From the NCBI GenBank assembly GCA_016699715.1, contig CP065007.1, positions 2,542,001 to 2,606,000 of the forward strand: a stretch of 64,000 nucleotides of DNA, given 5' to 3'. A model generated the notes under the pieces. That model did no database searches and was not told the DNA's origin. It saw only the letters and a program-made list of their open reading frames with translations. Every line of letters starts with the position of its first letter. The stretch's first letter is position 1. Of the stretch, positions 42,600 to 51,893 are shown in pieces. Source of the stretch: Candidatus Competibacteraceae bacterium. GTDB taxonomy: Bacteria; Pseudomonadota; Gammaproteobacteria; Competibacterales; Competibacteraceae. Position numbers and translations under genes: made by a program.

Positions 42600-43262
42600 T
42601 CAATGAGCGAGATAGGTTTCGTCGTCGTAGGTTTTCAACCAGTCGGGCCGCAGCCCGATCAGCGCGGTGATGACCATGCCGTTGAGCATGCCCTCCGGGA
42701 ACAGGTAAAGCGGCACGAACGGTAGATAATCGCGGCTGATGCGGGCGAAGGAATAAACCTCGGCCGTGACCAGCAGCAACACCAGCGCCAGTACCACCAC
42801 GCCGGCGGCCAGCATGGCGTTGAAAAAGCCGCACAGGAAAATATAAACGAAGAGGTGGTGGGGAAGGTAGCGGTGAACCAAATAATAGATCCCATAACTG
42901 GTCGAGACCGGCAGTACGCCCAACAGCAGGGCATTGGCGGCCAGCGCCGACCAGTCGCCGCTGATCGTCGTCACCGCCACCGTGATCAGACTGACGCCGA
43001 TCGTGCCCAGCGACCAGCCGAACATCAGGGTGTACACGGTTACGCCCAGGAAGTGAAAACCGAGAGCCGGCCGCACCCCCACCTCGAAGATCCACATCAG
43101 GAACAACGCCACCGAAGCGCCCATGAATACATGTTGCAACCGGTTGTTCGCCAGAAACAGCCGCCACGGCGCCGACCGCAGAGCCTGCACGCCGACCAGC
43201 AGCCAAATGAAGTTGGCGAAGAACAGCAGGTCGGTGGGCAGTAAATCGTCGTTGATGTTCAT
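42600..43262 (-). CDS. CbiM/energy-coupling-factor-like integral membrane protein
   Basis: 220 aa from ATG 43262 (MNINDDLLPTDLLFFANFIW). Six or so hydrophobic helices. LQHVFMGASVALFLMW resembles CbiM-family cores, and the protein is usually annotated as an ECF-type permease. It lacks the N-terminal Met-His metal site seen in the cbiM at 12285, so cobalt/nickel transport is doubtful. No ATPase or T component nearby. Divergently transcribed from purC. Confidence 0.6.
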   Translation of the reverse strand: MNINDDLLPTDLLFFANFIWLLVGVQALRSAPWRLFLANNRLQHVFMGASVALFLMWIFEVGVRPALGFHFLGVTVYTLMFGWSLGTIGVSLITVAVTTISGDWSALAANALLLGVLPVSTSYGIYYLVHRYLPHHLFVYIFLCGFFNAMLAAGVVVLALVLLLVTAEVYSFARISRDYLPFVPLYLFPEGMLNGMVITALIGLRPDWLKTYDDETYLAH

Positions 43263-43403
43263 GGCGGCAGGGTACCGTGGCGGTGGATCGGGGGCCTTGC
43301 GAAACGTCAGTTGGGCGAGCGCGGGTGGACAATCGCATTTTCCGCCGCCGGCCGGACGGTTACAATGCGCCGCGCCGATTCTTTCCCCAGCCGCAGGAGT
43401 TGC

Positions 43404-44306
43404 ATGCTTATGTCCGCTGTCGCCGCCTCGCCCGAGCTTCACCGTCTGCCGCTGATCTATCGCGGCAAGGTCCGCGATCTGTACGCGGCTGACGATCGGC
43501 ACCTGCTGATGGTGGCCAGCGACCGGCTTTCCGCCTTTGACGTGATTTTACCCACCCGGATTCCCGGCAAGGGCGCGGTGCTGACGGCGGTATCCAATTT
43601 CTGGTTTGACCGCACCCGTCACCTCGTGCCCAACCACTTGCAACTGGCCAGCCTGACGCTGGAACAGGCGCTGCCCGATCCGGCCGAACGGGCGGCGGTC
43701 GCGGGCCGGGCGGTGGTGGCGCGGCGATTGAAGGGCTTGCCGGTCGAAGCTATCGTGCGCGGCTATCTGATCGGTTCCGGTTGGAAGGATTACCAGTACG
43801 ATGGTCGAGTGTGCGGCATCCCGTTGCCGGCGGGCTTGCAATTGGCGGAACGGTTGCCGGAACCGATTTTCGCCCCATCCACCAAGGCGGCGCTGGGCGC
43901 GCACGACGAGAACGTGAGCTTTGAGCATGTTGTCGGGGAAATCGGCGCGGAGCTGGCGGAGCGGGTGCGGGCGGTCAGCCTGCGACTGTACCGGGAAGCG
44001 GCGGAGTATGCCTTGGCGCGCGGCATCATCATTGCCGACACCAAGTTCGAATTCGGCCTGGACGAGGGCGGGCAACTGGTACTGATGGACGAAGCGTTAA
44101 CCCCCGATTCCTCACGGTTCTGGCCGGCGGATCAATATCGACCGGGCGTCAACCCGCCCAGCTTCGACAAGCAATTCGTGCGCGACTACCTGGAAACGCT
44201 GGACTGGGATAAACAGCCGCCGGGGCCGGAGTTGCCGCCGGAGATTGTCGAGCGCACCGTCGCCAAATATCGCGAGGCGCTGGAACGCTTGACGGAGTCG
44301 GTGTGA
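43404..44306 (+). CDS. purC: Phosphoribosylaminoimidazole-succinocarboxamide synthase
   Basis: SAICAR synthetase of de novo purine synthesis. 300 aa, the longer form. Start ATG 43404 or 43410; CAGGAG upstream fits 43410 better in spacing. Motifs: IYRGKVRDLYAADD, DRLSAFDVILP, GLPVEAIVRGYLIGSGWKDY, IIIADTKFEFG, MDEALTPDSSRFWP and a C-terminal helix. Its stop overlaps a possible small ORF (GTGA). Confidence 0.97.
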   Translation: MLMSAVAASPELHRLPLIYRGKVRDLYAADDRHLLMVASDRLSAFDVILPTRIPGKGAVLTAVSNFWFDRTRHLVPNHLQLASLTLEQALPDPAERAAVAGRAVVARRLKGLPVEAIVRGYLIGSGWKDYQYDGRVCGIPLPAGLQLAERLPEPIFAPSTKAALGAHDENVSFEHVVGEIGAELAERVRAVSLRLYREAAEYALARGIIIADTKFEFGLDEGGQLVLMDEALTPDSSRFWPADQYRPGVNPPSFDKQFVRDYLETLDWDKQPPGPELPPEIVERTVAKYREALERLTESV

Positions 44307-44452
44307 GCGACGCGTTCCCTACTCCTAATCAACAGGTATGGGATCAGTGGATGGAGAAGAAGAAATCCATCGGCGACATGTGTCAGATTGGTCTCCAGAT
44401 CGGAAATACTCGTTTCGGCAGCGATGTTTCTTTGTCACAAGAAGGCGGTTAA
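44303..44452 (+). CDS. Possible 49-aa protein coupled to purC
   Basis: GTG 44303 overlaps the purC TGA in the same GTGA arrangement used elsewhere in the window. Product begins (M)SDAFPTPNQQVWDQWMEKKK and ends SLSQEGG. No similarity recognised; somewhat lower GC than purC. Hydrophilic with a WDQWMEKKK helix. Could be chance. Confidence 0.3.
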   Translation: MSDAFPTPNQQVWDQWMEKKKSIGDMCQIGLQIGNTRFGSDVSLSQEGG

Positions 44453-44469
44453 TTTGGACAAGGAGCGGT

Positions 44470-45987
44470 TCAAGTGGCGTCCAAGCACCGAACTGGCGCC
44501 GGGCGATACAGTTCGTCCAGCGGCGCCGAGCGACCGGGGCCGACCACGATCCGGCAATGCTCGCGTCGTAGTTGCCGGGGATTTGCCGCGCCGCAGGCAT
44601 GGGCGATGATTGCCACCTCGCGGCGCAAGTTCTCCGCGTAATGTCGCACCCGTTCGGCCTTGTCCGTCGGGTCCAACCCGCGTTGCAACCGGGGGTTGTG
44701 AGTGGTGATCCCGGCCGGGCAAGTGTTCTTGTCGCACTGCATGGACTGAATGCAGCCCAGCGCGAACAGGAAACCACGCGCCGAGTTCACGAAATCGGCG
44801 CCCACGCACAGCGCCCAGGCCACTTCGCCGGGATTGATCAGCTTGCCGGCAGCGATCACCCGGACCCGCTCGCGCAGGCCGTATTCGCTCAACTTGTCCA
44901 CCACCAGCGGCAAGCTTTCCTGAATCGGCAAACCCACATAATCGAGCAAACTCATCGGTGCCGCGCCGGTGCCACCGTCGGCACTGTCCACGGTGATAAA
45001 ATCGGGGGCACTGGCCGGTCCTCGACGGAGGATCGTCTGGCACAGATCGTCGAACCAGCGTGGATCGCCGATCACCAGCTTAAAGCCGGTGGGCTTGCCG
45101 GTGATGACGCGAACCCGAGCGACGAAATCCAGTAGCGCCGCCGCGTCGGCGATGTCGGGATGACGATTGGGACTGCGCGAATCCTGGCCGAGCGGAATGC
45201 CGCGGATGGCGGCGATTTCCGGCGTGACCTTGACTGCGGGCAGGATGCCACCCTTGCCCGGTTTTGCCCCTTGGCTCAGCTTGATCTCGAACAGGCGGAC
45301 CTGAGAATGGGCGGCTACCGCGCGCAGTTTATTTTCGTCCAGAGCACCCCACTGGTCGCACACCCCGTATCTCGCGGTCCCGATCTGGAACACCAGGTCG
45401 GCGTTGCCTTCCAGATGGTAGGGGGACAAACCGCCCTCACCGGTGTTGAGCCAACAACCGGCTTGTCGCGCTCCTCTCGACAGCGCGCGTACCGCCGGTT
45501 GAGAAATCGCGCCGTAGCTCATGGCCGAGATGTTGAAAAAGCTGGGCGCCGCATATGGCTGGGGGCAATCCGGGCCGATGACCCGCGGCTCGGCTGTCGC
45601 CGGTTCGGTATCGAGCGCGGGAAAGGCGGCGTTGGCGAACAGGACGGCGCCCGGCGGGCGCAGATCGCGGGTGGAGCCAAACGGCTGGGTGTTGTCCAGA
45701 TTTTTCGCCGCCCGGTAGACCCAGGCGCGTTGCGCCCGATTGAACGGCATCTCCTCCCGATCCATGGCGGAGAAATACTGGCGGAAAAACACGCCCAGAT
45801 GCTCCAGCCGGTAGCGCAACCGCCCGATCACCGGGAAATTGCGACGAATGGCATGTTGAGTCTGGGTGATGTCGATGATGTAAAGCACGGCGACCAGCAG
45901 GATGCCAACGCCGATGGCGAAAACGAACAAAGCCGCCATCACGGCCAGAAACGTGGTGATAAAGCCGGGTAGATCGAAGGTAACCAT
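44470..45987 (-). CDS. FMN-binding glutamate-synthase-like protein, membrane-anchored
   Basis: 505 aa from ATG 45987, preceded by GGAG. One N-terminal transmembrane helix (~FLAVMAALFVFAIGVGILLV) then the FMN/Fe-S synthase domain of GltB: SAMSYGAIS, LNTGEGGLSP, KPGKGGILP, VDSADGGTGAAP and CDKNTCPAGITTHNP with the Cys residues of a 3Fe-4S cluster. Lacks the glutaminase and GXGXG domains of true glutamate synthase, so the reaction is unknown. Member of the widespread stand-alone family. Confidence 0.88.
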   Translation of the reverse strand: MVTFDLPGFITTFLAVMAALFVFAIGVGILLVAVLYIIDITQTQHAIRRNFPVIGRLRYRLEHLGVFFRQYFSAMDREEMPFNRAQRAWVYRAAKNLDNTQPFGSTRDLRPPGAVLFANAAFPALDTEPATAEPRVIGPDCPQPYAAPSFFNISAMSYGAISQPAVRALSRGARQAGCWLNTGEGGLSPYHLEGNADLVFQIGTARYGVCDQWGALDENKLRAVAAHSQVRLFEIKLSQGAKPGKGGILPAVKVTPEIAAIRGIPLGQDSRSPNRHPDIADAAALLDFVARVRVITGKPTGFKLVIGDPRWFDDLCQTILRRGPASAPDFITVDSADGGTGAAPMSLLDYVGLPIQESLPLVVDKLSEYGLRERVRVIAAGKLINPGEVAWALCVGADFVNSARGFLFALGCIQSMQCDKNTCPAGITTHNPRLQRGLDPTDKAERVRHYAENLRREVAIIAHACGAANPRQLRREHCRIVVGPGRSAPLDELYRPAPVRCLDAT

Positions 45988-46108
45988 GGCAAATCTCCGG
46001 GTCGGCAAGCGCGTGCCGCGACCGCTATTCTAGCGCCGCGCTTGCCCGATGGCTGGGAAGATTCTGTTCTTCTGGACGAGATCGACAAGGCAAAGTGAAC
46101 GGCACAAT

Positions 46109-47851
46109 TCAGCCAACGAGCACGGCCATCCGCCATTTGCGCACCGAGTTGACCAGATAAATATGCCGGGCCGTGCGCAGGTCGGTGGGGGTCAGAACGT
46201 GCTCCCGAATGTGGCCGGCAGCGAGCAGCCAATCGCGAAACGTACCCGCCAATAGACCGCTCGCCACCGGCGGGGTGAGTCGTTCGCCGTCCAGGTCCAG
46301 CACCAGATTCGCCGTGCTGGCCTCGGTCAGCTCCCCGCGTTCGTTCCACAGGATGACCTCATCGCAATCCGGTCGGGACGCGCGGGCGTCGTCGTATATC
46401 TCGCGCCGAGTGGTTTTGTGATACAGCCAGATCACGTTGGAATCGACGGGTGCCTGGGCCAGACCGATTCGCACCGGTGGCGGAGATGTCTCCTGTGTCA
46501 GTGTGACCACCTCCAGCGTGAATGCGCCGTTCCGATTGACCAGCAGCCGGATTTTGCTCGCCGCATTTAAAGTCGTCGCCAATTCGCTTAGCCGGGCCTC
46601 GACGGCGGGCCGGTCGAGCGGGACCTTGAAGTAAAGCGCGGTATCCGCCAACCGCGCCAGATGCGTTTCCAGCAGGAAATAGCCATCGCCCGGTTCCCAC
46701 AGCAGCGCTTCCAGCAATTGAAACTGGGGTTGCCGCGCAGTCAGCACACGGGCCTTGAGCAAGCATTCCGCGTACTCGTCGCCGGCATCGGAATCCCAGA
46801 CCACGCCACCGCCCACGCTGTAGCGCGCCCGCCGCTGCTCGCGGTCGATCAGCGCCGTGCGAATGGCGACATTGAAGCGCGCCCGCCGCTTCGGGCCGAT
46901 CCAGCCGATGGCCCCGGTGTACACGCCACGCGGTTGCGGTTCCAGTTCCCGAATGATTTGCATGGTGCGCACCTTGGGCGCGCCGGTGATCGAGGCGCAG
47001 GGAAACAGGCTGGCCAGAATCTCCACCACCGAGGCCCGGGTGCGGGCGGTGACGGTGGAAGTCATTTGCAGCAGGGTGGGGTAGCGCTCGACCGCGAACA
47101 AGCGGGGCACGGCCACGCTGCCGGTTTCGGCCACCCGGCCCAGATCGTTACGCAGCATGTCCACGATCATCAGGTTTTCGGCCCGGTTTTTGACGGATTG
47201 CCGCAGATCGGCCATCCGCGCCTCGTCTTCCGCCAAGGTCCGTCCGCGCGTCGCCGTACCCTTCATCGGTTGCGTGGTCAAGCGCTCGCCATCCAGTTGA
47301 AAAAACAGTTCCGGCGAGGCCGAGCAGACCGCAAACCGGCCGGTGTCGATAAAAGCGGCGTACTCCCCCTGCTGCGCCGTCGCCAGATCGACGAAGAACG
47401 GCCACGGGTCGCCCGCGAACGTGGCCTGGAGCGGAAAGGTATGGTTGACCTGATAGCTATGGCCACGGGCCAGGTAATCCTTGATGCGGCGGATGATCGT
47501 TGCATGGGCGGCGCGGTCGAGGGCGGGTTGCCAGGAACCCACCATGTAGGACGCGGAGGACGGTGGATCGGCCCATTCCGTCGCCCAAGCAGCGAGGATT
47601 TCCATGCGTTCATACAGGCCAAACCACAGCAGCGGCAGGTCCGGCAGCGGGGCGTGGACGGCCAGACCATAGGCGGCGGCGGCTTCGTAGGTGATGAAGC
47701 CGGCGGCGGTCAGGCCGTGCTGGTTGACAGCGGTTTCGAGGGCTTGCAGCGCCGGGATGACTTCATCCGGCCGCATGGCGACCACCACATGCGCCGGCGC
47801 GGTGAACCGCAGCCCGCGAGGGCCATCCTGGATGAAAGCATCGCCGATCAT
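46109..47851 (-). CDS. pabB: Fused aminodeoxychorismate synthase component I / aminodeoxychorismate lyase-like (PabB-PabC)
   Basis: Makes the p-aminobenzoate moiety of folate. 580 aa from ATG 47851 (GTG 47905 also open). N-terminal chorismate-binding half with PMKGTATRGRTLAEDEA, KNRAENLMIVDMLRNDLGRV and FPCASITGAPKVRTM. C-terminal class IV aminotransferase half from ~residue 370 with VILWNERGELTEASTANL and VASGLLAGTFRDWLL. The fold-IV Lys expected near YHKTTRREIYDDA is present. Starts 25 nt after the thioesterase gene. Confidence 0.93.
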   Translation of the reverse strand: MIGDAFIQDGPRGLRFTAPAHVVVAMRPDEVIPALQALETAVNQHGLTAAGFITYEAAAAYGLAVHAPLPDLPLLWFGLYERMEILAAWATEWADPPSSASYMVGSWQPALDRAAHATIIRRIKDYLARGHSYQVNHTFPLQATFAGDPWPFFVDLATAQQGEYAAFIDTGRFAVCSASPELFFQLDGERLTTQPMKGTATRGRTLAEDEARMADLRQSVKNRAENLMIVDMLRNDLGRVAETGSVAVPRLFAVERYPTLLQMTSTVTARTRASVVEILASLFPCASITGAPKVRTMQIIRELEPQPRGVYTGAIGWIGPKRRARFNVAIRTALIDREQRRARYSVGGGVVWDSDAGDEYAECLLKARVLTARQPQFQLLEALLWEPGDGYFLLETHLARLADTALYFKVPLDRPAVEARLSELATTLNAASKIRLLVNRNGAFTLEVVTLTQETSPPPVRIGLAQAPVDSNVIWLYHKTTRREIYDDARASRPDCDEVILWNERGELTEASTANLVLDLDGERLTPPVASGLLAGTFRDWLLAAGHIREHVLTPTDLRTARHIYLVNSVRKWRMAVLVG

Positions 47852-47876
47852 GCCGTTTCCCGCCGTCAGAGGTGAT

Positions 47877-48335
47877 TCAAGCCGATTTTTCAGGCCGATA
47901 GGCACCGTATTGTCCGCTGAAGGTCATCACCGCTTCGCCACCGGAGCGGATGATCACCTCGACCGCCCAGCGGGCCTTGCCGCGCTGGCGAAGGCTTTGC
48001 AGGAATTTTTCGGTGGTGGCCGGGTCCGGCCGGGCGCATTCGGTCACGATGTCTTCCCGCAGCGGTTTCAGGAACTTCAAGGTGCTGTCGGTGATCACGA
48101 TCTCGGCGTTCTCGCTGTGCTGATCCAGGGTAGAGCGGGTCAGCGCCCAGCCGGTGAGCGCGGCGATGGCCGCCATCGAGCCGCCGAAGGCGATGCCCTT
48201 GTCGTTGATGTTCGGCGCCAGTGGCGCGGTCATCGCCAACCCGGAATCGTCGCAGCGTTCCAGCCGGGCCTGCATGGCCCCAAACAGCGGGACGTGGTGG
48301 TTGAGATAGTCGTTGATTTCCTGCAGGTAGGACAT
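47877..48335 (-). CDS. YiiD C-terminal-domain type thioesterase
   Basis: 152 aa hot-dog-fold protein. NINDKGIAFGGSMAAIAALTGW is the helix-containing conserved core of this putative thioesterase family; later STLKFLKPLREDIV. Substrate unknown, probably an acyl-CoA. Precedes pabB on the same strand by ~25 nt and diverges from the nitroreductase gene. Confidence 0.82.
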   Translation of the reverse strand: MSYLQEINDYLNHHVPLFGAMQARLERCDDSGLAMTAPLAPNINDKGIAFGGSMAAIAALTGWALTRSTLDQHSENAEIVITDSTLKFLKPLREDIVTECARPDPATTEKFLQSLRQRGKARWAVEVIIRSGGEAVMTFSGQYGAYRPEKSA

Positions 48336-48462
48336 GACGGCCCCCGTGGTCGAATGGAATGAACGGTTCGCAAGAAAATGCGCCGGTATTTTCGCTTTTT
48401 TCCGGTTCGGCGTGGTCCTTTATAGAGCCTTGCAATAACCAACAACCGGGAGATGCCTCCTC

Positions 48463-49068
48463 ATGCTCGAAAAACCCGCCGTCACCCAGCACCCCATTGC
48501 CGATCTCATCGCCCGCCGCTGGAGCCCCCGCGCCATCGCCGCCGATCAGCCGGTCAGCCGCGAGAATCTACTGGCGTTGCTGGAAGCGGCGCGTTGGGCG
48601 CCGTCCTGCTTCGGCGACGAACCGTGGCGTTATTTGGTTTGGGATCGGTTTCACGATGCCACCGGCTGGCAAAGCGCGTTCGAATGCCTGGCCGAGGGCA
48701 ACCGAAGCTGGGTCAAAAATGCACCGATACTGCTGTTGTCGGTGGCGGCGCCGAACTTCGGCCACAACAACAAACCGAACCGCTGGGGGCAGCACGACAC
48801 CGGCGCCGCCAGCGAAAATCTCTGCTTGCAAGCCGCGGCGCTGGGTCTGGTGGCGCACCAGATGGGCGGTTTCGATGCCGACCAGGCCAAGGCTGCGTTC
48901 GCCATCCCCGCCGATCACGCCTGCATGGCGATGATCGCGGTTGGCCATCCGGCGCCCGCCGACAGCCTCCCGGACCCGTTGCGCGAGCGGGAACTGGCGC
49001 CCAGAACGCGCAAGCCACTCGACCGGATCGCCTTCGCCGGTCGCTGGGGCCATGGCTTTCAGGCGTAG
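48463..49068 (+). CDS. Nitroreductase family FMN protein
   Basis: 201 aa. FMN-binding Arg pair in LIARRWSPRAI, EAARWAPSCFGDEPWRYLV, and the C-terminal FAGRWGHGF. Follows the DrgA/NfnB type, using NAD(P)H to reduce nitro or quinone compounds. It is not BluB: lacks the elongated lid region of that DMB synthase. ATG 48463 has GGGAG upstream. Followed after ~90 nt by the MotA-like/OmpA-like pair. Confidence 0.9.
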   Translation: MLEKPAVTQHPIADLIARRWSPRAIAADQPVSRENLLALLEAARWAPSCFGDEPWRYLVWDRFHDATGWQSAFECLAEGNRSWVKNAPILLLSVAAPNFGHNNKPNRWGQHDTGAASENLCLQAAALGLVAHQMGGFDADQAKAAFAIPADHACMAMIAVGHPAPADSLPDPLRERELAPRTRKPLDRIAFAGRWGHGFQA

Positions 49069-49155
49069 AAACCCTTACCGCATCCGGCGGTCGTACCCTC
49101 GTTGATCCGATTCATGTAGAGTGCGCTCCCGTGTTCGGGAGACGATGGATAGCCG

Positions 49156-50244
49156 ATGCCCAAGACCCTGTCCGATCAGCGCTCCGCCCGGGGCGCTAGC
49201 CGATATCTGCTTCGTTCCGTACTGTTTCTGGTCGCGCTGGCGGCGCTAGGGGTGTTTTTCCAGCGCCCGCTGGCTGCCGCCTTCATGACCAACCCCTATT
49301 TGAACGGCACCGTCGCGGCGGTGTTTTTGTTCGGAGTGTTCTACACCTTCAAGGCGCTGGCGGACACGCTGGGGGAGGTCCGCGCCGCCGAACGGGCCGC
49401 CGCCATGGCGCTGAAGGCCCGCCGCCGGGAATGGTCCCACACCGAGGCCAACCAGGCCCTGCTGGAGAATATCGGCCGTGGAGTGGGCGATTTTCTGCGC
49501 AAGATTCATCGGGTCATCAGCCACGGCGACGCCGCCGCGACCTTGCCGTATCTGCTGGATTCGCTGGCCACCCGGGGCGACGACCAGCGGGCGCTGGTGC
49601 GCTATCTGGTTGGGGCGCTGGTGCTGCTGGGTTTGATCGGCACCTTCTACGGCCTGCTGCTGACCATCGCCGGAGTACGCGACGTGATCGGCGGTCTGTC
49701 CACCGATAAGGCGGCCGACACCATGACCTTGATCGCCAGCTTCAAGGATCGGCTGGCCGCGCCGCTGGGCGGCATGGGTACCTCGTTTTCGTCCTCGATG
49801 TTCGGCCTGCTGGCGGCGCTGGCGCTGAGCTTTCTGGAATTGCAACTGCTCCATGCCCAGAACCACCACCATGCCCAGATGGAGGCGCTGGTGGTTAGCG
49901 ATCTGGTGCCGCTGTGGCAGCCGGTGGTCACGGTCACCGCCAGCACCGAAACCATTTCACCGCGCCATCTGGCGGCCCTGCTGCAAGCCACCACCGACCG
50001 GCTGGAGCGGGTGGCGGCGACCACCGAGTATCTGGCCAACCGCGGCGAGGGCATCACCCGGGTCGCGGAGCAAATCGCCAGCCTGGGCGAGCGGATCGAG
50101 TCCCTGCGGGCGACCTTGCGGGATATCGAAAACGACCGCACCGCCGATCTGCGGCACGAACTGCGCACTATCGCCCGTCTGCTGGCGCAGCAGCCGATGA
50201 CTACCGTTCAGCGGGACGAGGATACTCATGCCCCGCAGACGTGA
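49156..50244 (+). CDS. MotA/TolQ/ExbB-type proton-channel protein (ZorA-like)
   Basis: 362 aa, four predicted membrane helices: ~17-36, ~50-72, ~147-174 (LLGLIGTFYGLLLTIAGV, the signature GTF-GL motif of the family) and ~212-231. A ~130-residue cytoplasmic tail follows with helical heptad character (ITRVAEQIASLGERIESLR). Overlaps the OmpA/MotB-like gene by 17 nt, so the two form a stator-like ion channel. ZorA of Zorya defence systems has the same layout with a longer tail. No zorC, zorD or zorE follows, so defence is unproven and envelope energy transduction is equally possible. Confidence 0.82.
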   Translation: MPKTLSDQRSARGASRYLLRSVLFLVALAALGVFFQRPLAAAFMTNPYLNGTVAAVFLFGVFYTFKALADTLGEVRAAERAAAMALKARRREWSHTEANQALLENIGRGVGDFLRKIHRVISHGDAAATLPYLLDSLATRGDDQRALVRYLVGALVLLGLIGTFYGLLLTIAGVRDVIGGLSTDKAADTMTLIASFKDRLAAPLGGMGTSFSSSMFGLLAALALSFLELQLLHAQNHHHAQMEALVVSDLVPLWQPVVTVTASTETISPRHLAALLQATTDRLERVAATTEYLANRGEGITRVAEQIASLGERIESLRATLRDIENDRTADLRHELRTIARLLAQQPMTTVQRDEDTHAPQT

Positions 50245-51247
50245 CACGCTTGGCGATATCAATATTTGGCCTGCTTTCACCGATGCGCTGGGCGGACTGG
50301 TGATGGTGCTGATCTTCCTGATCACCGTGTTTGTGGTCAGCGAGGTACTGATCGGTCGCGAGATGATGGGCAAGGACACCGCCATCGGCCAATTACAACG
50401 AATCGTCGAGCACCTGGAAGGCTTGGCCGGCGACGCCGAACAGGAAGCGAAGCAGCTGCGCGGACGAGTCCAGGGTCTGGAAAGCACGGTCGGCGCGCGG
50501 GACGCGCTGTTGGCGCAACTGCGCAACGAATTGGCGGCGCTGCGAATGGCGCAGTCGGCGCTGAGCGTCGATAAAAGCAAGGCGGAACAGGCGGCGGCTG
50601 GTGCCCAGGACCTGGCGGCGCTACTCAGCGCCCGGGCCGAACGGCTGGCCAACGAACTGGAGCGGCTCAACCAAGCCCTGGCGGCCAACCAGGACGAACT
50701 GGCGCAACGTGATGCCGTCATCGTCCAGCAGAAGGGCCGGATCGAGGCGCTGGACAGCGCGCTCAAGAAGCGCTTGCTGGAGCGGGTCGAGGAATTGGAG
50801 AAATACGCCAGCGACTTCTTCGGCCGGCTGCGCGAGGTCTTTGCCGGCAATCCGGACATCAAGGTAGTGGGCGATCGCTTCGTGTTTCAGTCCGAGGTGC
50901 TGTTTCCCTCCGGCGAGGCCGCGCTGTCGCCGGGAGGGCGCGGCGACCTGGATAAATTCGCCATGGTTTACCAGCAGTTGGCCGCCCGCTTGCCACCGGA
51001 TTTGCCAGTGATCATCGAAGTACAGGGTCATACCGACCGGGTGCCGATCCGCGGTCGTTTTCCCTCCAACTGGGAGTTGTCCACCGCGAGGGCGCAGGAA
51101 GTGGTGAACTATCTGATCCAGCAGGGTATCCCGCCGCAGCGGCTGGCGGCGGTCGGCATGGCGGAATATCACCCGATCGATCCGGCGGACAACCCGGAGG
51201 CGTACCGCCGCAACCGCCGCATTGAGTTGAAGATCACCAGCCGTTAA
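50228..51247 (+). CDS. OmpA/MotB-type peptidoglycan-anchored partner (ZorB-like)
   Basis: 339 aa. A single N-terminal helix begins right after a basic tail and carries the probable proton-binding Asp19 in NIWPAFTDALGGLVMVLIF. Then a long coiled coil (~60-200) and a C-terminal OmpA domain with IIEVQGHTDRVPI and NWELSTARAQEVVNYL that binds peptidoglycan. Pairs with the overlapping MotA-like protein. The coiled-coil spacer is unusually long for MotB. No flagellar genes nearby. Confidence 0.85.
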   Translation: MPRRRDTLGDINIWPAFTDALGGLVMVLIFLITVFVVSEVLIGREMMGKDTAIGQLQRIVEHLEGLAGDAEQEAKQLRGRVQGLESTVGARDALLAQLRNELAALRMAQSALSVDKSKAEQAAAGAQDLAALLSARAERLANELERLNQALAANQDELAQRDAVIVQQKGRIEALDSALKKRLLERVEELEKYASDFFGRLREVFAGNPDIKVVGDRFVFQSEVLFPSGEAALSPGGRGDLDKFAMVYQQLAARLPPDLPVIIEVQGHTDRVPIRGRFPSNWELSTARAQEVVNYLIQQGIPPQRLAAVGMAEYHPIDPADNPEAYRRNRRIELKITSR

Positions 51248-51308
51248 GGCGTAAAATAAGTAGGGTAAACTTCAAAACCCCTGTTCCCAATCCGCGAGAG
51301 TAGCCCCC

Positions 51309-51788
51309 ATGGACTTCAAGACGACCGACCTGTGCGATGAATTTTCCGATCGCCTGCAAATCGCCGAGCCGATCTTCGGCGATTACGGCGGCGAGGTGAT
51401 GTTCTGTGGCCCCATCGTGACCCTGAAGGTGTTCGAGGATAATTCCCTGGTTCGCGCCGCGCTGAAAGAGCCGGGCGAAGGCCGGGTGTTGGTGGTGGAC
51501 GGCGGCGGCTCGATACGCTGCGCGCTGCTGGGCGACCAGCTCGCCGAAATGGCCGAGGAAAACGACTGGGCCGGTGTGGTGGTGAACGGCGGCATCCGCG
51601 ATTCCGCCGCCATCGCCGAAATCGGCATCGGCGTCAAGGCGCTGGGCGTGCATCCGCTCAAGAGCGTCAAACGCGGTATCGGCGAGCGGGATATTCCGGT
51701 GCGCTTTGCCGGCGTGACTTTCCTGCCGGGCCACTATGTCTACGCCGACGAGGATGGTTTGCTGGTGGCGGAAGAACCGTTGTTCTGA
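51309..51788 (+). CDS. rraA: Ribonuclease E activity regulator RraA
   Basis: 159 aa, matches the family length and contains TTDLCDEFSDRL, DGGGSIRCALLGDQLAEMA, GGIRDSAAI and PVRFAGVTFLPGHYVYAD. Trimeric protein that binds RNase E and dampens RNA decay; relatives have oxaloacetate-decarboxylase/aldolase activity. Standard start ATG 51309, own terminator downstream. Confidence 0.94.
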   Translation: MDFKTTDLCDEFSDRLQIAEPIFGDYGGEVMFCGPIVTLKVFEDNSLVRAALKEPGEGRVLVVDGGGSIRCALLGDQLAEMAEENDWAGVVVNGGIRDSAAIAEIGIGVKALGVHPLKSVKRGIGERDIPVRFAGVTFLPGHYVYADEDGLLVAEEPLF

Positions 51789-51811
51789 AATTTCCCTGGT
51801 TTGAGGATGAT

Positions 51812-51852
51812 GGAGGGGAGGGCCGGCCGGTCCTCTCCTTCATTATTTTTTA
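51812..51852 (+). terminator. Rho-independent terminator after rraA
   Basis: GGAGGGGA pairs with TCCTCTCC (one G-T) around a GC-rich loop, followed by TTCATTATTTTTT. Begins 24 nt after the rraA stop and separates it from the convergent exonuclease gene. Confidence 0.7.
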
Positions 51853-51893
51853 GGGGCCGGTGGTGCCGTGGAATTGCCGTGGGCGGGTTGGGC

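Noticed and set aside
48463..49068. BluB (dimethylbenzimidazole synthase) candidate
   Set aside because: Nitroreductase fold, but it follows the ordinary nitroreductase pattern and is far from the cobalamin cluster.
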